From contig NZ_HG916853.1 in assembly GCF_000577275.2 (NCBI RefSeq), forward strand, positions 62,001 to 126,000: a stretch of DNA of 64,000 bases, given 5' to 3'. The position numbers were made by a program, and so were the translations under genes. This DNA comes from Rhizobium favelukesii. Its GTDB lineage: Bacteria; Pseudomonadota; Alphaproteobacteria; Rhizobiales; Rhizobiaceae. Below the pieces are notes generated by a model that saw only the letters and a program-made list of their open reading frames with translations, was not told the origin of the DNA and ran no database searches. Shown here piece after piece: positions 35,131 to 44,181 of the stretch; the first letter of the stretch is position 1, and every line of letters begins with the position of its first letter.

Positions 35131-35529
35131 ATGGCCTACGGTCTGCTTGAGGAACGCGACGCCGGCGGGTTGCTCGGAATGATCTTCGGGCAGAAACGGG
35201 AGACGTTCGGCGAAGAAACCCGGTCGGGCACGCCTGCAATCAACTATTTCCTGACCGATGGCGCCAATTCCGATCATGACGCGGCGTGGCGGGTTCTCTC
35301 GGAGGCGGAACACGCAGAATCTCAGATCTACTACGTGATGGTCGGCATTGGCGACGAGGACTTCAGGTTCCTGCGGGACGCCGCGACGGCGTTTCCAAAC
35401 GTCGGCTTCGTAAGTGCGAAGGATCTCGGGAAGTTCGTGGGGAGCGACGACGCCTACGAGAAGCTCCTTCCTGCCGAGCTGTGCTCGTGGCTGAAACACG
35501 AGCACGAGGGCGAAGACGACCATCACTAA
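35131..35529 (+). pseudogene. VWA protein fragment, TerF C-terminal type
   Basis: The frame starts at an ATG four bases past the transposon end, so the true start is lost. The 132-residue product contains FLTDGANSDHDAAWRVLSEA, QIYYVMVGIGDEDFRFLRDA, NVGFVSAKDLGKFVGSDDAY and EKLLPAELCSWLK, fitting the C-terminal von Willebrand A domain of TerF-like tellurium-resistance proteins. The N-terminal part with the MIDAS DxSxS motif is absent. No other ter gene is in the window. Confidence 0.7.
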
Positions 35530-35600
35530 ATCCTGCCGTGAAAACACTGATGGGCGACGTCCTTCTCGTTCGGTGATCACACCGCAAGGCCGTCGTCCGC

Positions 35601-35945
35601 CATGGCGCTCGTGAGGCATCATCCCGGAGCGGAATCGGCGAACGCACCCGTGAAGACGACCGCAAAGCGGAGCCGGAAGGCGTTCCGGCCGGCGAACTGG
35701 CGCGGATGCTCGACGTTCCCCAGAACACCAGGTCCGCACATCGCCACGCTGCAACGCGCGGCCACCTCAAGAGCGAGCGGCAGTGACGTTCCATCATCTA
35801 TCGGGCCGACCACGAAGGGTTCCCCACACTGACACCGTTTCCCCTGAGGGACTGCTGCGGCGGGAACGGGGAACTCTGCGCGCCACTCATCGCCGATCCC
35901 GCGCCCTGCTGCTCGCCGGAGACTTCCCAGGCATGCGTGAACGAC
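35601..35945 (+). pseudogene. ArsR-family regulator relic
   Basis: In the frame beginning GCG at 35667 the sequence reads EPEGVPAGELARMLDVPQNT, an ArsR winged-helix recognition region, then a degraded stretch (RSAHRHAATRGHLKSERQ), a TGA, and continues in the same frame with RSIIYRADHEGF and DCCGGNGELCAPLIADPAPC. The C-terminal CC...C...CC pattern is that of arsenic-sensing ArsR proteins of Alphaproteobacteria. An in-frame stop and an unclear N-terminal frame show it is dead. No arsenic resistance genes are nearby. Confidence 0.6.
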
Positions 35946-36267
35946 GCTGGAACGGACGCCGGTCGGCGGGCGGCCCTGAGGGCCGCCGGGTTGCCGATCA
36001 CGCGGCAAGCGCCAGAATACAGACGCTTGACATGCCGAACAAAATAGGAACATATGCGCATCGGCAGTGATGCCTGCAGCCATGACCGCTGCAACGCCAA
36101 GACAGTTTCCACAAGCGGAGACATGATTGTGACCCGGATCGAGTTACGAATACGCCACTAGGTGCGGCTTCTGGGGCCAACGCGCGGGATTCTCGCGCAT
36201 TCACGCACCGCCTATCGTCAGGGTCATTCGGCCAGCCTCCACCTCCATATCTGCGATGGTTTAAGCT
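35946..36267. other. Gene-free stretch
   Basis: I see no supportable gene or site. The reading frames present are GC-rich shadows. Confidence 0.5.
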
Positions 36268-36825
36268 GTGAGAGCGGCGTGCATTCCGTATCGGTTTGGC
36301 ACGGCTAACTATACGGGCTATCCGATGGTTCGCCAGGCGCGCGAGATGATCGCGAATGGCGAACTCGGCGACATTCGCGTCGTCCAGGCCGAATATCCGC
36401 AGGACTGGCTGACGGAAGCGGTCGAGCAAACCGGCCAGAAACAGACCGCATGGCGCACCGATCCGGCGCAATCCGGCGTCGGCGGCTCGACCGGCGATAT
36501 CGGCACGCACGCCTATAATCTCGCCGCCTTCATCACTGGTCTGGAGCTCGACAGCCTCGCCGCCGATCTCGACAGCTTCGTTCCCGGCCGCCGGCTGGAC
36601 GATAATGCGCATGTCATGCTGCGCTTCAAGGCGAAGGGTTCGGAGAAGCCGGCCAAGGGCATGCTCTGGTGCAGCCAGGTGGCGCCCGGCCATGAAAATG
36701 GCCTGATGGTCCGCGTTTACGGCACCAAGGGCGGGCTGGAATGGACCCAGAAGGACCCGAACTACTTGTGGCACACGCCTTTCGGCGAGTCGAAGCGGCT
36801 GGAGAGCGTGAATGGCACTGATCGA
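36268..36825 (+). pseudogene. Gfo/Idh/MocA oxidoreductase fragment
   Basis: A central piece of an NAD-dependent sugar or inositol dehydrogenase-like protein: YTGYPMVRQAREMIANGELG, IRVVQAEYPQDWL, STGDIGTHAYNLAAFITGLE, LDDNAHVMLRFKAKG and VRVYGTKGGLEWTQKDPNYL. The N-terminal Rossmann half (GxGxxG, then the EKP motif) is missing, and after TPFGESKRL near 36800 the similarity stops. Both ends are thus broken; the frame continues only by chance to 37128. Confidence 0.75.
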
Positions 36826-36859
36826 CCGGCAAGTGAAGAGCTACCTCGTCACGGTCAAG

Positions 36860-37229
36860 TCGCTGCAATTTCCGTCGAGCCTGTGCATTCCGAAGAAGCC
36901 GTAAACGGTGGCGGCGATAAGGTCGATCTCGAAGAGACCAAACCCGTCGGGGCCGCTCATCCGGCTTTATCCGGCGGTACTGGCATCGACGTCACCGCTG
37001 CACATGATGATGCTACGCAGGTCAGGCGAATTGAGCACCGCGCAAGCAAAGAAGTCGCCGCAAAGAAGCGGTGGCGATTTCGAACGGTTCCCAGGCCTCC
37101 CAGATCGTGCACGCTGCAGATGAAATGAAGCTGGATGAAGAGATCAGGGTGCTCAGGGGTCAGCTGGCCGGAAAGCTGAAGCTGCAAAATGCGCGGTTAA
37201 GAAAAATGCTGGAGCGGTTTGAACGGTGA
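36860..37229 (+). pseudogene. SyrB-like regulator relic
   Basis: The frame from GCA 37035 to TGA 37227-37229 reads APRKQRSRRKEAVAISNGSQ, then QIVHAADEMKLDEEIRVLRG and KLKLQNARLRKMLERFER. This basic linker plus terminal coiled coil resembles SyrB-type regulators common on rhizobial plasmids. A TGA precedes it in that frame; the low-complexity acidic stretch before it (about 36860-37025, in another frame) may be the N-terminal part, separated by a frameshift. Assignment is by resemblance only. Confidence 0.45.
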
Positions 37230-37444
37230 AAAAGTTGCGGTGCTTTTGAGCCAAGGATCGACTGCAAGCCTGTTGCAAGTGAACAATCTCAGATTTGAAT
37301 AAGGTGTCGCCGGTCGATTCTGTTCAAGGCGACCAGTGCTCATCACCTTACATTTCAGAGAACCGCCGGACCGCGTCATCTTGCTGGCGCATCAACGACC
37401 TCAGACGCTTCCGGATCGCGCAGATGGAGTCCCCTTTGCCGACC

Positions 37445-37781
37445 TGAACCATCGCTTCCAGTGCGGAAAATTGAGCTTGCGCACGTTGGTCGTGCCGCGG
37501 TCAGCCTCCATGCGGATCAGTTCTTCGAGATCGAATGGCTTGCCCTTAGCCGCAAGTTTCTCGGCCTTGGCTTTGGCCGCCTTCTCAAGTGCGAAGCGCG
37601 GCGAGGGCAGTCCCCAGCGCGCATGGACCAGCTGCTTCTTTCCGTCGGCGGAATTGCGGACGATCGGCCCCATCTGATTGGGGTTCATCTGGTAGGCGGG
37701 CATCAGGTTGATCAGGCTTTCGGCGTCCTGGGCCCACTTCGCTACCCAGTCCTTGTCTTCCATGCGATATAGGTTGCACAT
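37445..37781 (-). pseudogene. SRAP (YedK/HMCES-type) peptidase, 3' truncated
   Basis: Starts at ATG 37781 with MCNLYRMEDKDWVAKWAQDA; Cys2 is the residue that in this family cross-links to abasic sites in single-stranded DNA. PAYQMNPNQMGPIVRNSADG, LVHARWGLPSPRFALEKAAK and GTTNVRKLNFPHWKRWF follow. Homologues continue for about 100 more residues with the conserved His/Glu; here similarity ends near 37445 and the frame runs out at 37401. It lies next to the ligase gene on the same strand, fitting a DNA repair cluster. Confidence 0.8.
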
Positions 37782-37843
37782 AGCAGGCCATCTACTCCGC
37801 TTGAGCTCGGTGGAGGACAATCTAGCGGACAGCGCTAATTTCG

Positions 37844-38908
37844 CTAGTCGAGCCGGAAGACGTCGGCATTGTCCTGGCGTTCTCGCAGGCCTTTGTAGGA
37901 CGGATGACGGAGTTTCCCGTCTGTCGTCCAGGCGCGAAACTCGATCTCGGCAATCAAGGTCGGTTCGACCCAGACAACATCTGCACTTCCGGAATAGGGC
38001 AGGGGCGGTTGCTTTCGCTTCCATCGCAGCGTGTCCAGCATCTTTCGCAGCCTGATCGCCTCGACTTCTTTGAATCCCGTGCCGACGCTTCCGACGTGGA
38101 CGAGCTCATCACCACGATACGCGGCGAGCACCAACGAGCCGAAGCCGGCAAGGGATGCTGCCGACCTCTCATAGCCGACGATGAAGAAGGCCTCGCTCTG
38201 GATGCATTTGACCTTTACCCAATCGCCGGTCCGGCCCGAGCGATAGGGCCGGTCGAGGTGCTTGCCGACGATACCTTCCAGGCCGACGCGGCAGACATGC
38301 TCCAGCAGGACAGCTGGTTCGGCATCGAGTGTTTCAGATAGTCGAATGGCGCCGACCTGGTCATTCCCTGGGGCGTTTAACGTGTCCTCGAGAAGGTGTC
38401 GGCGCGAACGGTATTCGACACCGCGCAGATCATGCCCGTCCAGATAAACAAGATCGAAAGCGTAGAGGACGGCTTCGGAGGCACGGTTGCCAGCCTGTTT
38501 ACCGGATGCGCCCAGCGATTGCTGCAGTAGCCCGAAATCCGGCCGCCCGTCTTCGTCGAGCACGACGGCTTCGCCATCGATGATCATCGTCGCCGGCCCG
38601 AGCGCTCGGGCGGCCTGCTCTATTGCCGGAAACCGATGCGTCCAGTCATGGCCGCCACGCGTGAGGATCCGGATCCCCTGCGGCTCGATATGAACGGCGA
38701 GGCGATAGCCATCCCATTTCAGCTCCCAGCTCCACTCGTTTCCCTTTGGGGGATGGGACTTCAGTTGCGCCAGCGCAGGCTCGACACGCTCGGGCATTGG
38801 ATCGAACAGCAGCTGTGGTTGAGCTGGATTGCGCTTGCCGCGCGGCCGGGAACGGATCGGGGCCTCGGTGTCGCGAAGGAGGGGTTTTGATCTCGGAGGC
38901 TTCGGCAT
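37844..38908 (-). CDS. ATP-dependent DNA ligase, LigD ligase-domain type
   Basis: A 354-residue stand-alone ligase. The nucleotidyl-lysine motif is ELKWDGYRLAVHIE (Lys about residue 64); MIIDGEAVVLDEDGRPDFGL, GLEGIVGKHLDRPYRSGRTG and WVKVKCIQSEAFFIVGYERS (motifs III to V) are present, then the OB-fold (YRGDELVHVGSVGTGF). It seals nicks and breaks, and in bacteria with Ku takes part in end joining. No Ku gene and no polymerase or nuclease domains of full LigD are in the window. The frame is intact. Confidence 0.9.
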   Translation of the reverse strand: MPKPPRSKPLLRDTEAPIRSRPRGKRNPAQPQLLFDPMPERVEPALAQLKSHPPKGNEWSWELKWDGYRLAVHIEPQGIRILTRGGHDWTHRFPAIEQAARALGPATMIIDGEAVVLDEDGRPDFGLLQQSLGASGKQAGNRASEAVLYAFDLVYLDGHDLRGVEYRSRRHLLEDTLNAPGNDQVGAIRLSETLDAEPAVLLEHVCRVGLEGIVGKHLDRPYRSGRTGDWVKVKCIQSEAFFIVGYERSAASLAGFGSLVLAAYRGDELVHVGSVGTGFKEVEAIRLRKMLDTLRWKRKQPPLPYSGSADVVWVEPTLIAEIEFRAWTTDGKLRHPSYKGLRERQDNADVFRLD

Positions 38909-39113
38909 CCCGACAGTTCAGCAGAAAAATCTTAAAGGCACTGTGACGATGCCGACTTGTCCCCGCAATCCACACAAAGGGATTAGCGCTCGCAAACGCT
39001 CAAAAAAAATCCGCGGGCCGCTATTCGGCTGATTCCCTTCGGTATTCTGCCGATTTCTAATGTTCAGGATAATATTCCCATCCCTCCGGTTGCTTGACTC
39101 TTCAAATGGCTCG

Positions 39114-39128
39114 GAACAGAAAGAGAAC
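39114..39128 (+). promoter_or_regulatory. LexA box upstream of imuA
   Basis: GAAC AGAAAGA GAAC is an exact match to the alphaproteobacterial LexA operator (GAAC-N7-GAAC). It lies 62 bases before the imuA start and about 15 bases after a TTGACT that could be a -35 box. Binding here would give SOS control of imuA-imuB-dnaE2. Confidence 0.85.
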
Positions 39129-39189
39129 ATCCGCATTTTGCCTGACATGATGTCGGCCGCCAACACGACCTTGAAGGGAGCCGTGAACG

Positions 39190-39942
39190 ATGACTGCTGC
39201 CCGTCAAAGGGTGATCTCTGAACTGCGCGAGCGGATTGCATCGGTGGAAGGCGTGTCAGCCAGAATGGCTGGCTGTCTCTCCTTCGGCGTGCCGGAGATC
39301 GATGCGGTCTTGCCCGGAGGTGGTCTGGCCCATGGCGCCCTGCACGAGTTTGCAGGCGGCGGGTCGGGCACGGTGGATGGTGCGGCAGCGGCGCTCTGTG
39401 CCGCAGGCATCGCGGCCCGCACCAAAGGCCCGATCGTCTGGTGCCTGACGCGCCCCGATCTGTTCTTTCCTGCGCTCGCTGAGGTCGGCCTCCATGCCGA
39501 TCGGGTGATCTTTGTCGAATCCGACAGGGAGGAGGACGTTCTGGCAAACATGGAGGAAGGGCTGTCCTTTGGCGGGCTCGGCGCAGTCGTCGGTGAACTC
39601 GTTCGCCTGCCGATGATCAGCTCGCGCCGGCTGCAGCTGGCGGCTGAGCGAACGGGCACGATGGCGCTTGCCGTCCGGCGTTGGCGGCGACAGACGGAGG
39701 CCAATGACTTCGGGCAGCCGACGGCATCGACCACGCGGTGGCGGGTGAGCGTCATGCCGTCGGAGGAATTGCCAGTGCCGGGTGTGGGGAGAGCCCAATG
39801 GTTGCTGGAATTGATGCGCGTGAAGGCGGGTGAATGTGCTGAGTTTCTCGTGAGGGCGTGCGATGACAAGGGTCGTCTCGATCTATCTTCCGGATCTGCC
39901 GACGGATCGCATTCGTCGCGCCGATCCGTCTATTCCGCCTGA
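39190..39942 (+). CDS. imuA: SOS mutagenesis protein ImuA
   Basis: A 250-residue RecA/SulA-related protein. FGVPEIDAVLPGGGLAHGAL and HEFAGGGSGTVDGAAAALCA correspond to the degenerate nucleotide-binding region; IVWCLTRPDLFFPALAEVGL and VLANMEEGLSFGGLGAVVGE follow. ImuA, ImuB and DnaE2 (ImuC) together carry out error-prone translesion synthesis. ATG 39190 has GGGAGCC upstream. The 3' end overlaps imuB by 80 bases. Controlled by the LexA box above. Confidence 0.9.
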   Translation: MTAARQRVISELRERIASVEGVSARMAGCLSFGVPEIDAVLPGGGLAHGALHEFAGGGSGTVDGAAAALCAAGIAARTKGPIVWCLTRPDLFFPALAEVGLHADRVIFVESDREEDVLANMEEGLSFGGLGAVVGELVRLPMISSRRLQLAAERTGTMALAVRRWRRQTEANDFGQPTASTTRWRVSVMPSEELPVPGVGRAQWLLELMRVKAGECAEFLVRACDDKGRLDLSSGSADGSHSSRRSVYSA

Positions 39943-41374
39943 ACAGGCGATTGCCGTGATCGCGAGAAGCGGCTCCAAACGCTGGGTGTCGGCCGCCGAC
40001 GCGGCCGCCAGAAAAGCCGGCGTTCATGTCGGCATGCCGGCGGCCAAAGCACAGGCGCTGTTTCGCGGCCTGATGCTGGTCGATGCGGATCCTGCAATGG
40101 ATGCCGCAGCACTCGAACGCATTACGCTCTGGGCGCTGACGCTCTATTCGCCGATCGTCGCGGTCGATGGGATTGATGGGATCGTCATGGACACAGAGGG
40201 TGCCGATCACCTGCAAGGCGGCGAGCTGCCGATGGTGACGAAGATCGCCAATCAGTTCCTGGCAAAAAAACTCACGCCCCGTGTCGCGATCGCCGACACC
40301 TGGGGAGCAGCACACGCCTGCGCCCGCGCCATCAGCCGCGAAACGGTGATCGTGCCTTCAGGTGAGACCGTCCGCGCCGTCGAAAGACTGCCGATATCGT
40401 TGCTGCGCCTTCCCGGGAAAGTCGTCAGCGATCTGCGCACGCTTGGTTTCCAGACAATCGGCGAATTGGCCAACACGCCGCGCGCGCCGCTGACGCTTCG
40501 TTTCGGTCCGGAGATTGGCCGGCGGCTCGACCAGATATTCGGCCGCATCTGCGAACCCATCAATCCGATCCGCACCGCCGAGCTCGTCGAGGTGAGCCGC
40601 GCCTTTGCCGAACCGATCGGTGCTGCCGAAACCATCAACAAATATGTCGGCCGGCTGGTCGTGCAACTGATCGAGGAGCTCCAAAGGCGTGGCCTTGGCG
40701 TCCGCCGCGCCGACCTGATCGTCGAAAAGGTTGACGGTTCGCGGCAGGCGATCCGCGCCGGCACGGTGAAGCCGGTGCGCGATGTCGCCTGGCTGACGAA
40801 GCTGTTTCGCGACCGGACGGAAAAGATCGAGCCCGGTTTCGGGATCGAGAAGCTGACCCTAGTTGCGGTCATGGCTGAGCCGCTGGAGGAGCGCCAGAAA
40901 TCCTCCTCGCTGGTCGAGGAGGAAGTGAAGGACGTGACGCCGCTGATCGATATCTACGGCAACCGTGGGCAACGTGTTTATCGGGTGGCACCGGTTGCCT
41001 CCGACGTGCCCGAGCGCTCCGTCCAGCGCATCAGTCCTGCTGCCGATCCGGTCGAGGTCACGTGGGTCAGCCATTGGCGCCGGCCGGTCCGGCTGCTGGC
41101 CCGTCCGGAGCTGATCGAGGCCATCGCCTTGCTGCCGGACCGGCCGCCGGTCTCGATCACCTGGCGCGGCAAGCGGCGGAAGGTCAAGCGCGCCGACGGT
41201 CCGGAACGGATCTTTGGCGAGTGGTGGCGGCGCGACGCGGAGATGGAGGCGGTGCGGGATTATTTCGTCATCGAAGACGAGGCTGGCGAGCGTCTCTGGG
41301 TGTTTCGCTCCGGTGATGGCATCGATCCCGAAACCGGAAGCCATCGCTGGTTCGTGCATGGGATCTTCGCATGA
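39863..41374 (+). CDS. imuB: SOS mutagenesis protein ImuB (inactive Y-family polymerase)
   Basis: A 503-residue Y-family-like protein that links ImuA, DnaE2 and the beta clamp. N-terminus MTRVVSIYLPDLPTDRIRRA; ARKAGVHVGMPAAKAQAL is typical; LYSPIVAVDGIDGIVMDTEG sits where catalytic acids would be in active members; TLGFQTIGELANTPRAPLTL is the helix-hairpin-helix. The C-terminal part carries the DUF6504-like segment (GPERIFGEWWRRDAEMEAVR). It overlaps the dnaE2 start by 4 bp. Confidence 0.92.
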   Translation: MTRVVSIYLPDLPTDRIRRADPSIPPEQAIAVIARSGSKRWVSAADAAARKAGVHVGMPAAKAQALFRGLMLVDADPAMDAAALERITLWALTLYSPIVAVDGIDGIVMDTEGADHLQGGELPMVTKIANQFLAKKLTPRVAIADTWGAAHACARAISRETVIVPSGETVRAVERLPISLLRLPGKVVSDLRTLGFQTIGELANTPRAPLTLRFGPEIGRRLDQIFGRICEPINPIRTAELVEVSRAFAEPIGAAETINKYVGRLVVQLIEELQRRGLGVRRADLIVEKVDGSRQAIRAGTVKPVRDVAWLTKLFRDRTEKIEPGFGIEKLTLVAVMAEPLEERQKSSSLVEEEVKDVTPLIDIYGNRGQRVYRVAPVASDVPERSVQRISPAADPVEVTWVSHWRRPVRLLARPELIEAIALLPDRPPVSITWRGKRRKVKRADGPERIFGEWWRRDAEMEAVRDYFVIEDEAGERLWVFRSGDGIDPETGSHRWFVHGIFA

Positions 41375-42553
41375 GCTATGCCGAGCTGCAGGTCACGACC
41401 CATTTTTCCTTCCTGCGCGGTGCAAGCTCGGCGCAGGAACTGTTCGAGACCGCCAAGGCCCTCGGCATCGAAGCACTCGGCGTCGTTGACCGCAATTCGC
41501 TTGCCGGAATCGTTAGGGCACTCGAAGCATCCCGTGCCACGGGATTACGTCTCGTTGTCGGTTGCCGGCTCGATCTGCAAGATGGCATGTCGTTGCTGGT
41601 CTATCCCACCGACCGGGCTGCCTATTCCCGGCTGACCCGCCTCATCACGCTCGGCAAGTCGCGCGGTGGCAAGAACAACTGTATCCTGCACTGGGACGAC
41701 GTCGTCGCATACAATGACGGCATGATCGGCATTCTTGTGCCGGATCTGCCGGATGACGCCTGCGCGATCCAGCTGCGCAAGATGGCCGAGCTGTTTGGGG
41801 ATCGCGCCTATGTATCGCTTTGTCTGCGGCGCCGGCAGAACGACCAGCTGCGGCTGCATGAGATTTCCAATCTCGCTGCGCGGTTCAAGGTGAAGACGGT
41901 CGTCACCAATGACGTCCTCTTCCATGAGCCAGGTCGCCGGCAGTTGCAGGACATCGTCACCTGCATTCGGACCCGCACCACGATCGACGAGGTCGGCTTC
42001 GAGCGCGAGCGCCACGCCGATCGCTACCTGAAGCCGCCGGAAGAAATGGAGCGCCTGTTTCCGCGATACCGGCAAGCCCTCGCGCGAACCCTGGAGATTG
42101 TCCGTCGGTGCACTTTCTCGCTCGAGGAACTCACCTACCAATATCCGGAGGAGGCGATCGTGCCGGGCAAGGATGCCCAGGCCTCGCTGGAGCACTATGT
42201 CTGGCAATGCGCGCCCGATCGCTATCCGGAAGGCCTACCGCCCGATGTGTTGAAGGTCGTGCGGCACGAGCTCGATCTCATCCGCACCATGAAATACGCG
42301 CCCTATTTTCTGACGGTCTTCTCGATCGTGCGCTATGCGCGGTCTCAAGATATCCTCTGCCAGGGGAGGGGGTCTGCCGCCAACAGCGCCGTCTGCTACA
42401 TCCTCGGCATCACCAGTATCGATCCCTCGACCAACGATCTTCTATTCGAACGCTTCGTGAGCCAGGAGCGCGACGAGCCGCCGGATATCGACGTTGATTT
42501 CGAGCACGAGCGGCGCGAAGAGGTGATCCAGTGGATCTACCAGACATGGGGTA
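41371..42553 (+). pseudogene. dnaE2: Error-prone polymerase DnaE2 (ImuC), N-terminal part only
   Basis: About 394 residues of a protein normally over 1000 long. The PHP domain start (MSYAELQVTTHFSFLRGASS) and the beginning of the polymerase core (ILCQGRGSAANSAVCYILGI; ERDEPPDIDVDFEHERREEV, with the catalytic Asp pair) are present. After IQWIYQTWG the sequence changes to an IS110-family end, in the same frame, so the ORF runs on as a fused 778-residue reading frame to 43707. Fingers, thumb and OB-fold are absent and no remainder is found past the IS. Polymerase activity is not expected. Confidence 0.9.
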
Positions 42554-43790
42554 ATCGCGGCGCGACCGTCCCAGGCCAGTCTATAAATTACGGATGGCAA
42601 GGGTGGTTGCCCCCGATAAGATGGAAATACGGGCTCTCGATTGGTACCGGGCCCAAACACCAAATGGAGGCAACCATGGACCGATATATAGGGCTCGACG
42701 TTTCGTTGAAAGATACCGCCATCTCGATCCGAGAAGACGGGAAGCGGATATGGCGCGGGAAGTGCCCTTCGGACCCAAAACTTTTGGCGCAGATGATCCG
42801 CAAGCACGCGCCAAACGCCAAGCGCGTCGTATTCGAGACGGGGCCGCTGTCGACGTGGTTCTATCATGCGCTGACGGCCGAAGGGGTTCCGGCAATCTGC
42901 ATTGAAGCGCGGCACGCGCAAAAGGTCTTGAACGAGACGCTCAACAAGACCGATGCCAATAATGCGGATGGCTTGGCGCAACTGGCCGAAGCCGGCTTCT
43001 ACAAGGCGGTCCGGGTAAAAGCGTTCGACAGCATGCTGACGCGCACGCTGGTGACGGCCCGCAATCAGCTTTTGAGCATCTCAACCCAGCTCAGCAACCA
43101 GATCCGCGGCCTGATGAAGACGTTCGGTCTGATCGTCCCCAAAGGAACAGGTCGGGTGTTTGATAGCAATGTAAGAGAGTTTTTGGATGGGAATGACGGC
43201 CTGGCATGGATCATATTGCCTCTGCTTGAGGCGTGGCGCGACATACGCAAGCGCGCGGCCGATCTTGATCGCCAGTTGCTCGTAGCGGCGCGGAAAAGCC
43301 AGGCGACGAAGCTGTTGATGACGATCCCGGGGATCGGCGCTGTCACCGCCGTCTCCTATGTCGCCGCGATTGAAGATCCAGACAACTTCCGAACGTCGCG
43401 CTCGGTTGGCGCCTGGCTCGGGCTGACAACGCGGCGCTACCAGTCAGGCGAAGTCGATTATGACGGCCACATCTCGCGAAGAGGTGACCACCGTCTGCGG
43501 GGACTGCTTTATGAAGCGGCGACTGTGATCCTTACGAGAACCAGTGCCAGGAACGAGAGCAGTCTCAAGAGCTGGGGGCTTAAACTGCGTGAGCGGTTGG
43601 GCTTCAAGCGCGCTGCGGTGGCGATCGCCCGTAAGCTTGCGGTCATCATGCACAGCATGCTCAAGACGGGAGAAGTGTTCAACGCATTGGCTGGCGCCAC
43701 CGCATAAGCGAAGTGCCAGCCTTCTAACTCAGCGCGTCAAACCCGATTTGAGGCACTGAGCGTCCCTGCTGCGGACGTGGATTGGATCAT
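42554..43790 (+). mobile_element. IS110-family insertion sequence in dnaE2 (approximate limits)
   Basis: The left limit is taken where DnaE2 similarity stops, and the right limit is estimated past the transposase stop. IS110 elements lack long inverted repeats and usually make no target duplication, so exact ends are not visible. The 3' part of dnaE2 does not resume on the right, so a further deletion took place there. Confidence 0.75.
42676..43707 (+). CDS. IS110-family transposase
   Basis: Start at ATG 42676 (MDRYIGLDVSLKDTAISIRE), 343 residues. The N-terminal DEDD RuvC-like domain shows Asp in YIGLDVS, Glu in VVFETGPLSTWFYHAL, and Asp-Asn-Asp in NKTDANNADGLAQL. The C-terminal transposase-20 domain has LLMTIPGIGAVTAVSYVAAI, GAWLGLTTRRYQSGEVDYDG and the serine-containing HISRRGDHRLRGLLYEAA. 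Complete. Its frame is continuous with the upstream dnaE2 fragment, so it may also be made as a fusion. Confidence 0.92.
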   Translation: MDRYIGLDVSLKDTAISIREDGKRIWRGKCPSDPKLLAQMIRKHAPNAKRVVFETGPLSTWFYHALTAEGVPAICIEARHAQKVLNETLNKTDANNADGLAQLAEAGFYKAVRVKAFDSMLTRTLVTARNQLLSISTQLSNQIRGLMKTFGLIVPKGTGRVFDSNVREFLDGNDGLAWIILPLLEAWRDIRKRAADLDRQLLVAARKSQATKLLMTIPGIGAVTAVSYVAAIEDPDNFRTSRSVGAWLGLTTRRYQSGEVDYDGHISRRGDHRLRGLLYEAATVILTRTSARNESSLKSWGLKLRERLGFKRAAVAIARKLAVIMHSMLKTGEVFNALAGATA

Positions 43791-44181
43791 TCCGTTGAGT
43801 TGGGCTGCAGCTCGTTCGAGACTGCGCACCAGACATAGGAAGGTCCACCCTGCGAAGACCCATTGTGCGGCGACATTTCGGCAGGACACCAAGCGCGGTC
43901 CACTTCAGTGCCATCTCCATCTCTCCTGTAACGTTTAGCGACCGGGAAGGTACAAGGCTGGCTAAGATTCCTGCAAACGCGCGATGCGGGCCGTCCACAG
44001 AAACTCGGGCTAGAAGGTCTTCGGCATTGCAAGTCAATAGCGGCGGCCAGGTTACCCGCCCTTGCGGAAATCGGCGTTTCCCTCTGGCGGCCCCCTCCCC
44101 GATGCAGTATCGAGGCGCGTTCGCGCTAGGCAAGCGTCAGGCCAGCGACGCTCGCTATCGCGAGCGAAGAAGGAGCATCGC
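43708..44181. other. IS110 right end and gene-free stretch
   Basis: No gene is supported. A 63-residue minus-strand frame (43729-43920) begins behind AGGAGA, but its composition is odd and partly inside the IS. The last bases before 44182 hold the ribosome site AGGAGC of the next gene. Confidence 0.5.

Noticed and set aside
30594..35132. Target-site duplication for the Tn3-family transposon
   Set aside because: The 5 bases on each side (AAGAA and CTCAT) do not match, so no duplication can be claimed.
35619..36083. 154-residue minus-strand ORF
   Set aside because: The plus strand here encodes a readable ArsR relic; the minus frame is its shadow.
36813..36903. Short frame starting MALIDRQVKSYL, considered as a Ku or regulator fragment
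   Set aside because: No Ku motif could be confirmed and it stops after 30 residues; too short to support.
43729..43920. 63-residue minus-strand ORF behind AGGAGA
   Set aside because: It runs into the IS110 right end, has unusual composition and no recognisable family; the ribosome-like site alone is weak support.
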